Made by a program: the position numbers and the translations under genes
Shown here: one piece after another, positions 17,854 through 26,453 of the stretch
Layout of the letters: each line of letters opens with the position of its first letter
How positions within the stretch are numbered: the first letter of the stretch is position 1
Assembly (NCBI GenBank): GCA_964423615.1
Contig: CAYRFQ010000008.1
Coordinates: forward strand, 1-64,000
Source of the DNA: CAYRFQ01 sp964423615
GTDB taxonomy: Bacteria > Planctomycetota > Planctomycetia > Gemmatales > Gemmataceae
Length of the DNA: 64,000 nucleotides
Direction: 5' to 3'
Notes under the pieces: generated by a model
The model's input: only the letters and a program-made list of their open reading frames with translations
What the model was told of the DNA's origin: nothing
The model's database searches: none

Positions 17854-19170
17854 TCAGTTCTTCGACTCAACCTGGAGTTTCTTTTTTAGTTTCTGAATCC
17901 TCGGGATTTTTCCCTCTGGGATCAACTTCCGCCAACGACGATACGCTTTAACACGAGACTCTTTCGAACCAGCAGCATCGTATGGGATCACCGCGCCGAG
18001 CGGAGCCAACCGGACAAGATGCCAGTGAGCCAACTCCCTCACAGGCAGTTGGCTGTGGTCGAGGTAGTTGATGAGGATGTCATAGGTGGCCGGATCCTCG
18101 CGATCATCGAAACTAAACCCAAAGAGGAGTTGCAAAATCGTCTTGGCATGAGCTTGGCTGTACTTCTCCTTCAAAAGAGCGTCGTACAACTTCTTGACTT
18201 GGCCGGGCTTTCGACCCATCCAGTTTCGCAACACCAAAATCGCATGCTTCCGCACGAGACCGTTTTTCTGAGTCCGGAAAGCTTGGAGTAGCTTTGGCAG
18301 GTCGTCGATGGCCCCCAACGCTGTCACACCTACTAGCTGATCGATTTTCTTGTCGGATTTCAGAAATGCATCGAGCACCGAGTTGATTTCCCGCTCGTTG
18401 AGTTGGCAAGCGGCGGTACAAATCGTTTTGAACATCAGTGTTCCTTGCTTCTTTTTCGGGTCGACGTCGACCGGCAGTTCGGCAAGGGTTTCGATTTGGA
18501 CTTCTTCGAGAATGCTATCCCAGGTCAGCTTCGCAGGACCGGGAGGTGCTTTCAATTTATAAGATGCCTTCGCCGAACTGATTACCAACTCTCCTTTCAC
18601 GACGAGCATGGCGAAGAACGTCGCGGGATCTTCGATCTTGCCGTCGATAATTGTCGGAAGACCAGGCTTGTGACGGCTGAAAATCTCCATCGCCACGGTC
18701 GTGTCCGGTTTCAGGAGATTCAGCTCTAAAGTGGTATCCCGAACCTGGATTTCCACCGATGCGGCACCTTTCTTCCGTGTATTTTTAAAAGCAATCAAAC
18801 CGCGATCGAACTGGATTTTCAAGTTCGCTTTCTTCGGCTCCAGAAACCGAACGCCCGCTTCCAATACTGGATACGGACCGAGTTTGCCGATGTCGGCGAG
18901 CATAATAATCTTCACTTTTCCGTCGGCAGAGACAATCTCAGCTTCCGGCATGGCGACCACGAAATCATCGGCCTTAACGGCATCGCCTACCTTCACAGCT
19001 GTCCAGGTCTTGGCTTGTTTTCGGATCAAGGCACCAGAGACCTTTTCGCACTTACCTACCGTTGGTGTTTCTTGGCTCCAAACCGGCAGGGTGAAAACGC
19101 AAAGGACCGCCATACACAAGATTGGTCTCGTTACCCGAGCAATCGTTCTTGTGGTCTTATTGAATGTCAT
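17854..19170 (-). CDS. Exported FecR-like domain protein with HEAT-like C-terminus
   Basis: 438 residues starting with a signal peptide (ARVTRPILCMAVLCVFTLPVWS). Residues about 35-190 have the look of a FecR/SH3-like beta domain (VKVGDAVKADDFVVAMPEAEIVSADGKV-type segment, then VEIQVRDTTLELNLL). From about 260 onward short helices repeat (LVGVTALGAIDDLPKLLQAF, LVRKHAILVLRNWMGR), suggesting HEAT/armadillo-type repeats. In classic systems FecR senses a signal for an ECF sigma factor, but no sigma factor or TonB receptor lies nearby. Function unknown. ATG 19170 is preferred over 19263 because it puts the signal peptide at the N-terminus. Confidence 0.72.
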   Translation of the reverse strand: MTFNKTTRTIARVTRPILCMAVLCVFTLPVWSQETPTVGKCEKVSGALIRKQAKTWTAVKVGDAVKADDFVVAMPEAEIVSADGKVKIIMLADIGKLGPYPVLEAGVRFLEPKKANLKIQFDRGLIAFKNTRKKGAASVEIQVRDTTLELNLLKPDTTVAMEIFSRHKPGLPTIIDGKIEDPATFFAMLVVKGELVISSAKASYKLKAPPGPAKLTWDSILEEVQIETLAELPVDVDPKKKQGTLMFKTICTAACQLNEREINSVLDAFLKSDKKIDQLVGVTALGAIDDLPKLLQAFRTQKNGLVRKHAILVLRNWMGRKPGQVKKLYDALLKEKYSQAHAKTILQLLFGFSFDDREDPATYDILINYLDHSQLPVRELAHWHLVRLAPLGAVIPYDAAGSKESRVKAYRRWRKLIPEGKIPRIQKLKKKLQVESKN

Positions 19171-20034
19171 GATGGTGTCACTGCTCGATGGAAAGTTGAA
19201 TCGATTTAACAGAGCGGAGTAAAGACATAATTTAACAACAGAACCGGGGACCGGAAAGCGCAAACCGGACTACCGGAAAACCGGCCTGGGAAAATGGTGC
19301 GGTCTGTAACGAATGCTTAAAGGATAAGTCACCACGTGTTGGATACGCAAAGAGAAAACGATGCGACAAATGTTTTATACAACCACATGCATGTGCTCAA
19401 ACGATTGTGCAACAAGTGCATCGAAAACGACGCTCGAAAAATCATGATTTTGGCTCGTTTTCAGATTTCCTGGCAGCCATTGGACGCATTCGCCCGTAAG
19501 CAATCAGATTGAACGCCGTGTTCTTTTCACTGAACTCGTCACTCTTCCAAAATTCTACCGGCTTCGAACATCAAGGATATCTCCGTTCGGGTTAATATGG
19601 CTTGTCGCAGAGTCGCGGACCTAACGATCGCGAGCTCACTCCATAACAAGTGGACTGTCATTCCTTCCAAGAGCCTTAGCAGTGTCCAGACAAACCAATT
19701 CCTCTTCCCCATTCAACTTATAGTTGTCCACTCGATCGAAAGAGTGGACATAAATCGTGAGCACAAACGCTCTTTCGGCACTATCAAGTTTAATGCTTTC
19801 AACCCATTGCCTCGATGTATCAGTCCATTATACGCGTGGAATCAGGGGAAGTGGCTCAGAATGAATAGAATTTAACGAAGATGTCTGACGTGCAAAGGAA
19901 ACAGAAGAACAGATGTCCGCTAGATAATTGAGGGGCCGATAGAGCCCCTTCAGTTCGACCTCGTGCTCATGCGAGATGCTGCACGCGAGTGCCAATACCA
20001 ACGCCCTTCAACCGCACCGAAGTTTGACCGAGCA
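19171..20034. other. Intergenic region rich in palindromes, 864 bp
   Basis: Holds several perfect inverted repeats: CACATGCATGTG at 19384-19395; GAAAACGA (19423-19430) pairing with TCGTTTTC (19455-19462) around the 14-bp palindrome AAAATCATGATTTT (19438-19451); and TGTCCACTC (19725-19733) pairing with GAGTGGACA (19742-19750). No credible gene is present. It contains the FecR-like gene promoter on the left and the end of argS on the right. Confidence 0.5.
19930..19950 (-). terminator. Possible terminator hairpin after argS
   Basis: AGGGGC (19931-19936) pairs with GCCCCT (19944-19949) across a short loop, about 85 bases past the argS stop. Only an A/T-rich tail follows on the minus strand, so it is weak. 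Confidence 0.4.
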
Positions 20035-21876
20035 TTACATTCGTTCGGAAGTGCGTATCCCAAGGAGTTGCAATCCTTGCTGGATGACCCGCGCGGTCAG
20101 GTCACAAAGTACCAACCGACTTTCTCGAAGCTCCTCGGTCTCGGCCTTGAGCACCGGACAATTCGCAAAGAACGTGCTATATTTTTGGGCCAAATTCCAC
20201 AGATACGATGTAATCGCACTCGGCTCGTACTCGGCAGTCGCATTGTCGAGGGCTTCACCAAACCGCAAGAGAGCCATCCCCAGGTTCCTTTCAGCATCCT
20301 GCTCAATCAAGACCTTGGGCGGGTTCGTTCGATATTTAGCTGGGTCGGCATTGCCCTTCCGAAAAATCCCCCGATTCCGGACGTAAGCGTATTGCATGTA
20401 CGTAGCCGTGTTGCCAGTCGTCGCGACCATCTTCTCAAGCGTAAACTTGTAATCAGTGACTCGATTCTGCGACAGATCAGCGTATTTGACGGCTCCAATT
20501 CCGACGGTTTCGACCATGGCTGCTTTTTCCTCGTCGTTCATTTCGAGCACGTCACCACCTGTCGCGGCGGCCTCCTCTCTCAATTCAGAGTATTTCTTTG
20601 CGGCATAAGCTATCGCATCCGACAGTAACTCATCCAACAAAGCTGGACTTCCCTCACGCGTCTTGAGCGGTTTCCCATCGTCTCCGAGAACCGAACCAAA
20701 CGTAACATGCAACAGTTTCGCCTTTGCGTAGCCCCACCGGTCTGCGGCGTCAAACAGATGACTGAAGTGCATCTCTTGCCGGGAATCCACGACATACAAT
20801 ATCTCGTCGGGCTCCCATTCTTCCTGCCGATATTGGATGGTCGCGAGATCGGTCGTCATGTAGGTGAACGCACCATCGGATTTTTGGACAATACCAGGTG
20901 GTTGGTTCTCTGGATTCCCCTGAAAATAGATAACCCAGGCTCCCTGACTCTCGACAGCGATTCCCTTCGCTTTCAAATCTTCCACGACAGCGGCGAGCAT
21001 TGGGTTGTAAAAACTCTCCCCGTACGTGTAATCAAAGTGCACATCTAACCGCTCATAAATGGCTTCGATCTCGGTCATGCAGTGAGGCATGAACTCTTTC
21101 CAAAGCCGGTTGTTCTCCTCATCGCCTTGGTGGAGTTTCACCGTTTCCAGCCGTGCGGCTTCTTCATGCTGCGGAGCGACTTCGTTGTGGACAGCGATGG
21201 CGGCGAGTTCGTCGTCAGAAAGAACTGTTTCTCTCTTCTCAGCCTCCTTCTTCGGATCTCGTTTCGAGGAGAGGAACCGAACCTGCTTGTAGAGCCGCGC
21301 GAGTTCCTGCACCGGGTCTCTTTCGTAAGCGTCCTTATCAAGGAAATTTTTGTATCCGTACAAGATCATTCCAAATTGCGTTCCCCAATCCCCCACATGG
21401 TTATCGCAAATGACCTTGTGGCCCAAAAATCGCAATAATCGGGCAATCGATTCCCCGATGATCGTACTTCGCAAGTGACCAACGTGAAGCGGCTTGGCGA
21501 CGTTCGGAGAGCTGTAGTCGATGACAACCGTCTTTGGATTGGCCGCTTTGGCAACCCCAAGACGTTCGTCCGCCGCCATTTGTTGCAACTGTTTAGCCAA
21601 GAATTGCGAAGTGAACCGGAAGTTAATGAACCCCGGTCCTGCGATTTGCGGAACTTCAATCGTCGGATCTTCGGGGAGCCGGTCAGTAATCTCCTGGGCA
21701 ATCTCGCGTGGGTTTTTCCCAAGGACTTTTTTCAAGCTCATGGCACAGTTCGCTTGGTAGTCCCCGTGTTTGGGATCCTGGGTCGGCTTGACAAGTGCTA
21801 CCACCGGTTCAATGTCTTCGACGTAACCAGTGACAGCACTCCTTAACTTCTCTTGGATGGCGTGTAGGAGATTCAT
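20035..21876 (-). CDS. argS: Arginyl-tRNA synthetase
   Basis: Charges tRNA-Arg. The protein is 613 residues. The N-terminal Add-1 domain covers about 1-110. The class I signature appears as SSPNVAKPLHVGHLRST, where HVGH replaces HIGH. VGDWGTQFGMIL and the KMSKS-loop equivalent GKPLKTREGSPALLDE are present. The C-terminal DALR anticodon domain contains YMQYAYVRNRG and ends LGIRTSERM, as is typical. A large insert (residues about 190-245, charged: KRDPKKEAEKRETVLSDDE) is longer than in many bacterial ArgS. The start ATG has no strong Shine-Dalgarno. Confidence 0.96.
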   Translation of the reverse strand: MNLLHAIQEKLRSAVTGYVEDIEPVVALVKPTQDPKHGDYQANCAMSLKKVLGKNPREIAQEITDRLPEDPTIEVPQIAGPGFINFRFTSQFLAKQLQQMAADERLGVAKAANPKTVVIDYSSPNVAKPLHVGHLRSTIIGESIARLLRFLGHKVICDNHVGDWGTQFGMILYGYKNFLDKDAYERDPVQELARLYKQVRFLSSKRDPKKEAEKRETVLSDDELAAIAVHNEVAPQHEEAARLETVKLHQGDEENNRLWKEFMPHCMTEIEAIYERLDVHFDYTYGESFYNPMLAAVVEDLKAKGIAVESQGAWVIYFQGNPENQPPGIVQKSDGAFTYMTTDLATIQYRQEEWEPDEILYVVDSRQEMHFSHLFDAADRWGYAKAKLLHVTFGSVLGDDGKPLKTREGSPALLDELLSDAIAYAAKKYSELREEAAATGGDVLEMNDEEKAAMVETVGIGAVKYADLSQNRVTDYKFTLEKMVATTGNTATYMQYAYVRNRGIFRKGNADPAKYRTNPPKVLIEQDAERNLGMALLRFGEALDNATAEYEPSAITSYLWNLAQKYSTFFANCPVLKAETEELRESRLVLCDLTARVIQQGLQLLGIRTSERM

Positions 21877-22390
21877 AGTCTCGGTGAAAGATAGGAGTTT
21901 ACGTTACTCGTAAAGAATGTCTTGCCATCTGAGGCTCATCCACATGCTCAAGACACGAACGTGAGGCAGATAGTGCGCGAGACATACCAACTTTCATCAG
22001 AAAAATATCTCCGACGACTATATGCGTCAGTCAGCCATGGATCTGAAATCGAAACGCCTGCCGAAGTCCTCAAAGTGTCGAGCTAAAGCGTTTTGTATCT
22101 GTATGCAGCATTTTTGAAACCCCCAGGCCTCTTTCAGAAAAGATTGACCCAAGGTGGGGTGTTTTGGAAGGGGCCATTGGAAGCCAGGCAGTAACGAACA
22201 AAACCTTGTTGGTTCGTATACATCCTAATCTCCATCCCTCACCACCAAAAGGAGCGAAGGAAGAAGCAGTATGCAAAAACTCATCGGAAACCGCAGTGGA
22301 GACCAAGGGAATGTTTGGAGTCAAGCGAGCATCCAGACATCCCCAAGCCACAACGAAACGGTTCCGATTCGATCACTCGTTTGGGATATG
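21877..22390. other. Intergenic region between rsfS and argS, 514 bp
   Basis: Contains the argS promoter. I saw no hairpin with T-tract, no T-box-like conserved sequence and no repeat-family copy. Both neighbours are on the minus strand. Confidence 0.4.
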
Positions 22391-23032
22391 TTAGTCGTCT
22401 ATGGAAATTCTGGGAGCGTCCGCCCACAGATCTTCGAGTCGGTAATAGTCCCGTGTATCATCGTCAAAGACATGAACGACAATGTCGCCGTAGTCTTGGA
22501 CGACCCATTTACTGGCTTCGTACCCCTCGATGGACAGACGTTCATCACCAACAGCAGACAGGGCTGCGTCAATTTCTTCCGTAATGGTGTGAATCTGACG
22601 GCGGCTAGAGCCGGAGGTGATTATGAAGTAATCGTAGAGAGGAGTAAGTTTCCGCATGTCAAGGACAACGGTGTCTTTGCCCTTAAAATCTCGAGACACA
22701 CGGGCACAGAGAACGGCACGTTCACGGGCTGGGGCTTGGATCAGCCGAGCCTCGCTTCTAGCTGTTGTCTTCAAAGGACCTCCTTTCGCACGTAAGCCGA
22801 AAGCCACGGAGTTGAGAACAGAGTCCTTTGCCACGGAAGCAGTGAAAAAAGAATCGTCCGCACCTCCTGACCGAGTGGATACGAGCACGTTGGAGTGATT
22901 GAAGCCTGACGAATCGCCAGACCAGCTTCGGTTATGGGTTCCAATACGACGCGGAGAAGAGAAAGATGATTCGCAACCGGTAAAACCGATTTCATCACTC
23001 TCACCTTCTAACATCCTAGCATTATCATCCAT
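22391..23032 (-). CDS. rsfS: Ribosomal silencing factor RsfS, long N-terminal form
   Basis: RsfS binds L14 of the large subunit and blocks 30S joining in slow growth. The family core is the last about 105 residues: KDTVVLDMRKLTPLYDYFII, TSGSSRRQI, GYEASKWVVQDYGDIVVHVF, YYRLEDLWAD. ATG 23032 has a strong GGGAGGAGG six bases upstream and gives 213 residues, including about 86 polar, low-complexity residues that are not part of the family. A second candidate start, TTG 22774 with AGGAGG four bases upstream, gives 127 residues, the usual length. Both may be used. It lies upstream of argS on the same strand. Confidence 0.88.
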   Translation of the reverse strand: MDDNARMLEGESDEIGFTGCESSFSSPRRIGTHNRSWSGDSSGFNHSNVLVSTRSGGADDSFFTASVAKDSVLNSVAFGLRAKGGPLKTTARSEARLIQAPARERAVLCARVSRDFKGKDTVVLDMRKLTPLYDYFIITSGSSRRQIHTITEEIDAALSAVGDERLSIEGYEASKWVVQDYGDIVVHVFDDDTRDYYRLEDLWADAPRISIDD

Positions 23033-23490
23033 CGTTTGCCTCCTCCCGTCAAGACAATGCAGCCGCTATACCCCTTGTAATCCTGATCAGGCGCCGTCTG
23101 TCGGTCACATCTGGACTGCTTGGAAAAATCGGACCCAGAGAAACTTCGTTTCACTTTCCAACCATAGGACAGTCCAATATCCTCCAAAGTTCGCGGCGCA
23201 AGTACCGAGAAATTCCGCACCTACACGCTTTTCCAAACCTTCGGACGACACCCACAAGTCCCGCCAACGACCCCAAGAAATGCCCTGGCATCGTCTTGGC
23301 CGTGTGGCTATAGTCCGCGCACTTTTCGTTCTTGGATTAGAGAATCGCAACCAGAAATCACTCCAACAATCCAAAATCGACAGCTGCAGTTGGGTATTCC
23401 TTTGTGAAGTAGATTTCGACCGAACGTGAATTATCCACCTGCGTGCGAACTCTCCAAATGCCATCGTTCTCGGAAAAAAAGGAGCAGTCT
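23033..23490. other. Divergent intergenic region, 458 bp
   Basis: Lies between the 5' ends of rsfS and the exported His-rich protein gene, so it should carry both promoters. No repeat copy, RNA gene or strong palindrome was seen. Confidence 0.4.
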
Positions 23491-24498
23491 ATGAACTGGA
23501 AGAACATTTTCGGGGGGTGTGCCCTCGTCCTGGGGATTGCCGCAGTCGCTACCTCTGGAATCACCGACTACCACGAAAATTCGTGCATTCCCACCGTGAA
23601 ACCTTCCCGACATCAGACGTTTCCACAGGTCTCCTCACGAACCAACGCACACCGCAACGAGATTTTCCAGCGTGTTCGGGGAAGCCAACCAAACACGGTC
23701 GACACGGAGATTTTCATGCCGCGTAAAGTCGATGAGCGGAAAGAAGTGATCCAAATTGATCCAAGGATACACAGGATGTGCAAAGCCGAAGTCATCGATT
23801 CCAACCTGGTCAAATCCGAGGTGATTCCCAACGACGAAGAAGAAGGTGTCGTGGTCCGAAGTGACTTTGGCGTGGATTACGAAGAAAGTGAACCAGCCCA
23901 GATCCCTCCAAGCTCCACAAGAGTCCAAGTTACACAGAACGCCACCATTTCCGGTTGGGCCTGTATCGGAACATTCGGTTGTTCCGTGCAAGCAGCTCTG
24001 AACCAAGCCGTAGCCAAGACACTCGAAGCAGTAGTCAGACCCGTTCAACAAACTACCGACCGGATGGGGTGGACCTTCACCGAAGAACAAGAATCACCAC
24101 AAGAGGATGAAACTTCCTCAGTCCCCAAGAAAGAACTCGAAAAGTTCATGTACTACGACGAACAGCAAGGTCACCATCACGGTGGATGCCCATACCTTAA
24201 CGGGCACACCCCCTACTGTCCTCCCCGCTACTACCGTCCGTTTCGTTCTTCAAATACAACGAGAGGCGTGAGTGGGACGAAGCCGTCAACAGCACCGAAA
24301 TCGACCAATCAACAAGGCGAAAGCAACGAACAGGCCAACAACAAATCGTCTGAAAAAACCACCACGACCTCAAACTACGAAGAAGGCAGCTGGAGTGGTG
24401 CCTGGCTCTACGGAGAGCCTAGCGAGCCTCCCCAACAGGAGGAACTTGAGATGATCCAGAATTTTCCCTGGCACATGCTGATTCCTCTAAGCTGGTAA
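23491..24498 (+). CDS. Exported protein of unknown function with His-rich patch
   Basis: 335 residues with an N-terminal signal peptide (NIFGGCALVLGIAAVATSG). AAGGAG seven bases upstream fixes ATG 23491. The middle is acidic and polar. Around residues 225-255 there is a HHHGGC stretch followed by HTPYCPPRYYRPF, a His/Cys/Tyr/Pro-rich patch that could bind metal. The rest is Ser/Thr/Asn-rich (TKPSTAPKSTNQQGESN) and likely disordered, ending in W-rich IQNFPWHMLIPLSW. Four Cys are present after the signal region. I recognise no family. It is convergent with the cysteine desulfurase gene. Confidence 0.7.
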   Translation: MNWKNIFGGCALVLGIAAVATSGITDYHENSCIPTVKPSRHQTFPQVSSRTNAHRNEIFQRVRGSQPNTVDTEIFMPRKVDERKEVIQIDPRIHRMCKAEVIDSNLVKSEVIPNDEEEGVVVRSDFGVDYEESEPAQIPPSSTRVQVTQNATISGWACIGTFGCSVQAALNQAVAKTLEAVVRPVQQTTDRMGWTFTEEQESPQEDETSSVPKKELEKFMYYDEQQGHHHGGCPYLNGHTPYCPPRYYRPFRSSNTTRGVSGTKPSTAPKSTNQQGESNEQANNKSSEKTTTTSNYEEGSWSGAWLYGEPSEPPQQEELEMIQNFPWHMLIPLSW

Positions 24499-24617
24499 CC
24501 CTCAATGTAAGAAAAGGACGGCACCGCGAATTTGTCGGATCAATAAGTCTCACGTTCATCTCGGTCCTTTGAGGTGCGCGGGTAGGAAAATAAACAGGTG
24601 TATTTGTTTTGATTTGT

Positions 24618-24693
24618 GGGCTCCGAACGACCGGTAGATCCTGGCCGTAAGTAGAAACCCACGGAACGCGAAGAACCAGAAGAAACACGAGGC
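24618..24693 (+). repeat. Dispersed A module
   Basis: Begins GGGCTCCGAACGACC and includes TGGCCGTAAGTAGAAACCC, then ACGGAACGCGAAGAACCAG. It aligns by eye with 49703-49776 and 26201-26260 (common frame: GCTCC...AGATCCTGGCCGT...AAACCCACGGAA). Confidence 0.65.
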
Positions 24694-24811
24694 TTATTGA
24701 TCCGTCCACTTCCCGCGCTTCAGCTCCTGGCCGTGAGCGTGACCCCACGGGATAATGAGAACGGTTCACGCTTGAATTGGGTGAAGATTTCTCGCATGCA
24801 AATTCCAGCTC

Positions 24812-24915
24812 CTCGCTTGCGAGGTGAGGCCAAACACAGTCAAAGCGGAGAACGCGCTGGCCTGAGGAGTTTGGGAACTGTGAACTGTCTCCAACACGAG
24901 CATGAACCGCTCTAA
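24812..24915 (+). repeat. Dispersed B module
   Basis: 104 bp from CTCGCTTGCG to ACCGCTCTAA. Compared with 26350-26453 it is the same length without gaps, and I count about 71 of 104 identical bases by hand. GGCCA and TGGCC inside it can form a stem around the AAGCGGAGAACG core. Confidence 0.8.
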
Positions 24916-24961
24916 TCCGACCAAATAATCTTAGAAAAGCCAGAGGAACATCTTCGCTCCC

Positions 24962-26110
24962 CTACCCTCTTATCGCCTTGTGGAACAACTCGGCCGTCTG
25001 ATCGATTTGAGCAAGGGTTGTAAAACGGCCGACACTTAACCGAATGGCTCCTTTCGCCACCTGTTTGGATACCCCCATCGCCTTCAAGACAGGGGATATA
25101 GTCACTTTTCCTTCGTGACACGCGGACCCAGTGGATGCCGCGATTTGCGGTAAGGCTTCGAGCAACTCGGAGTTGATGTACCCAAGAAAACTCACGTTAA
25201 GCGTGTTCGGTAATCGGTTCTCTGGATGGCCGTGCAGAACAATTTCCCTCCCGCAGACCTCTCGCAGATGACTCCAAAGCCGATCACGCAAGTCTTGAAG
25301 TTTCGCCGTTACCTCCGGAAAACTCTCCATGGCGATTTCGGCGGCTTTCCCCAATCCAACGATGTAAGGAACATTCTCAGTACCGGCGCGTCGACCGCTC
25401 TCATGCCCTGCCCCATGAACCAGCGGCTCAGGTTTCAAACCTTTCCGGACGTACAACGCTCCGATTCCTTTGGGAGCGTACAGTTTGTGCCCAGCTATCG
25501 TCATGTAATCGACGTCGAGGTCGTTAACGTGCACAGGAACTTTCCCAAGCGACTGGGACACATCAGTATGGACGACCGCACCGTATCTGTGGGCGATTTC
25601 GGCAATCTCGCGAATCGGCTGTAGCGTACCGACCTCATTGTTCGAGTGCATGATGCTCACAAGATTCGTCGAGCGCGTGATCACCTGGCGGAAATCATCG
25701 AGCTTGACCATTCCGTACTCATCGACCGGGAGAATGGTCAGTTTACAACCGAGCTTCTTCAAAAACTGACAAGGTTCCATCGTTGCTGGATGTTCCACGG
25801 CGCTGGTAATGATGTGAGCGCCCTTTACAAACCGACCGAAGATGCCTTTCACTTTCGCGAAAATGGTCCCCTTGATGGCCTGGTTGCTCGCCTCGCTGCC
25901 ACCGCCTGTGAAGACAATCTCGTCTGGCTCCGCCCCTATCAAGTGAGCAAGTTGTGCTCTGGCAGTCTCGACTGCCTCCTGGGCGAACTTACCGAGTCGA
26001 TACGCACTCGATGGGTTGCCGAAGTGAGTTCGCAAAAAAGGAATCATCGCCTCAGCCACGGCTGGATCGATTGGTGTCGTTGCGTTGTAGTCGAGATATA
26101 TTTGTTGCAT
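24962..26110 (-). CDS. Cysteine desulfurase (NifS/IscS family)
   Basis: A PLP enzyme that removes sulphur from cysteine for Fe-S clusters or thio-modifications. The 382-residue protein opens with IYLDYNATTPIDPAV. The PLP Lys is in GHKLYAPKGIGALY; HTDVSQSLGKVPV, GAGHESGRRAGTENVP and the catalytic Cys loop ASTGSACHEG are clear. The short loop and RRAGTENV block fit class I, NifS/IscS-like enzymes. ATG 26110 is preferred; a TTG at 26149 is in frame. There is no IscU, IscR or other Fe-S gene beside it, so the pathway partner is unknown. Confidence 0.93.
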   Translation of the reverse strand: MQQIYLDYNATTPIDPAVAEAMIPFLRTHFGNPSSAYRLGKFAQEAVETARAQLAHLIGAEPDEIVFTGGGSEASNQAIKGTIFAKVKGIFGRFVKGAHIITSAVEHPATMEPCQFLKKLGCKLTILPVDEYGMVKLDDFRQVITRSTNLVSIMHSNNEVGTLQPIREIAEIAHRYGAVVHTDVSQSLGKVPVHVNDLDVDYMTIAGHKLYAPKGIGALYVRKGLKPEPLVHGAGHESGRRAGTENVPYIVGLGKAAEIAMESFPEVTAKLQDLRDRLWSHLREVCGREIVLHGHPENRLPNTLNVSFLGYINSELLEALPQIAASTGSACHEGKVTISPVLKAMGVSKQVAKGAIRLSVGRFTTLAQIDQTAELFHKAIRG

Positions 26111-26449
26111 AAGTCTTTCGTTTTTTCCTTGGAGCTTTTCCCGTCTCAAGCCCTTGGGCCCTTCGGTAATCGATTAAATTAGGAATCGTCTGTGCATTCT
26201 GAGCCCCGAAGGGGCGGCAGATCATAGCCGTGTGTGTAAACCCACGGATTTGGGATAACCTAGGCATATAAGTCGTGTACTGAATCCCAAACCCCTCAGA
26301 AGTTCACTCAGATACTGGGTAGAGGTTTCTCATTGTCGAAGACGTTCTACTCGCTTGCGGGGACGGGCCAGAGCTGAACGAAGCGGAGAACACACTGGCC
26401 TGAAGTGCTCGGCAATTGCAAATTCATCACGACACGAACTTTGACCGCT
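26111..26449. other. Intergenic region with A and B repeat modules
   Basis: 339 bp between two minus-strand genes, almost filled by the A module (26201-26260) and B module (26350-26453). The cysteine desulfurase promoter must lie within or beside them. Confidence 0.6.
26201..26260 (+). repeat. Dispersed A module
   Basis: Starts with a small GAGCCCC/GGGGC hairpin, then GGCAGATCATAGCCGTG and GTAAACCCACGGATT. Shares the GCC-GTG...AAACCCACGG core with the other A modules. Confidence 0.65.
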
Positions 26450-26453
26450 CTAA
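26350..26453 (+). repeat. Dispersed B module overlapping a stop codon
   Basis: 104 bp, CTCGCTTGCGG to ACCGCTCTAA, with GGCCAG/CTGGCC as a six-base stem around GAAGCGGAGAACA. Its last bases overlap the TAG stop (26450-26452, minus) of the beta-propeller cytochrome gene, so the element supplies that stop codon. Confidence 0.8.

Larger units (their letters stand above)
24499..24961. other. Convergent intergenic region with A and B repeat modules
   Basis: 463 bp between two gene 3' ends. It holds a dispersed-element A module, a second partial A-like stretch (about 24720-24765, CTCCTGGCCGTGAGCG then CCCCACGGGA) and a B module, listed separately. No gene supported. Confidence 0.6.

Noticed and set aside
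19597..19875. + strand frame of 92 codons in the palindrome region
   Set aside because: Includes the 19725 hairpin, no family features, no good start.
22771..23004. 77-codon minus frame whose TGA overlaps the TTG start at 22774
   Set aside because: It looks like coupling, but the encoded sequence lacks protein features and overlaps the open rsfS frame.
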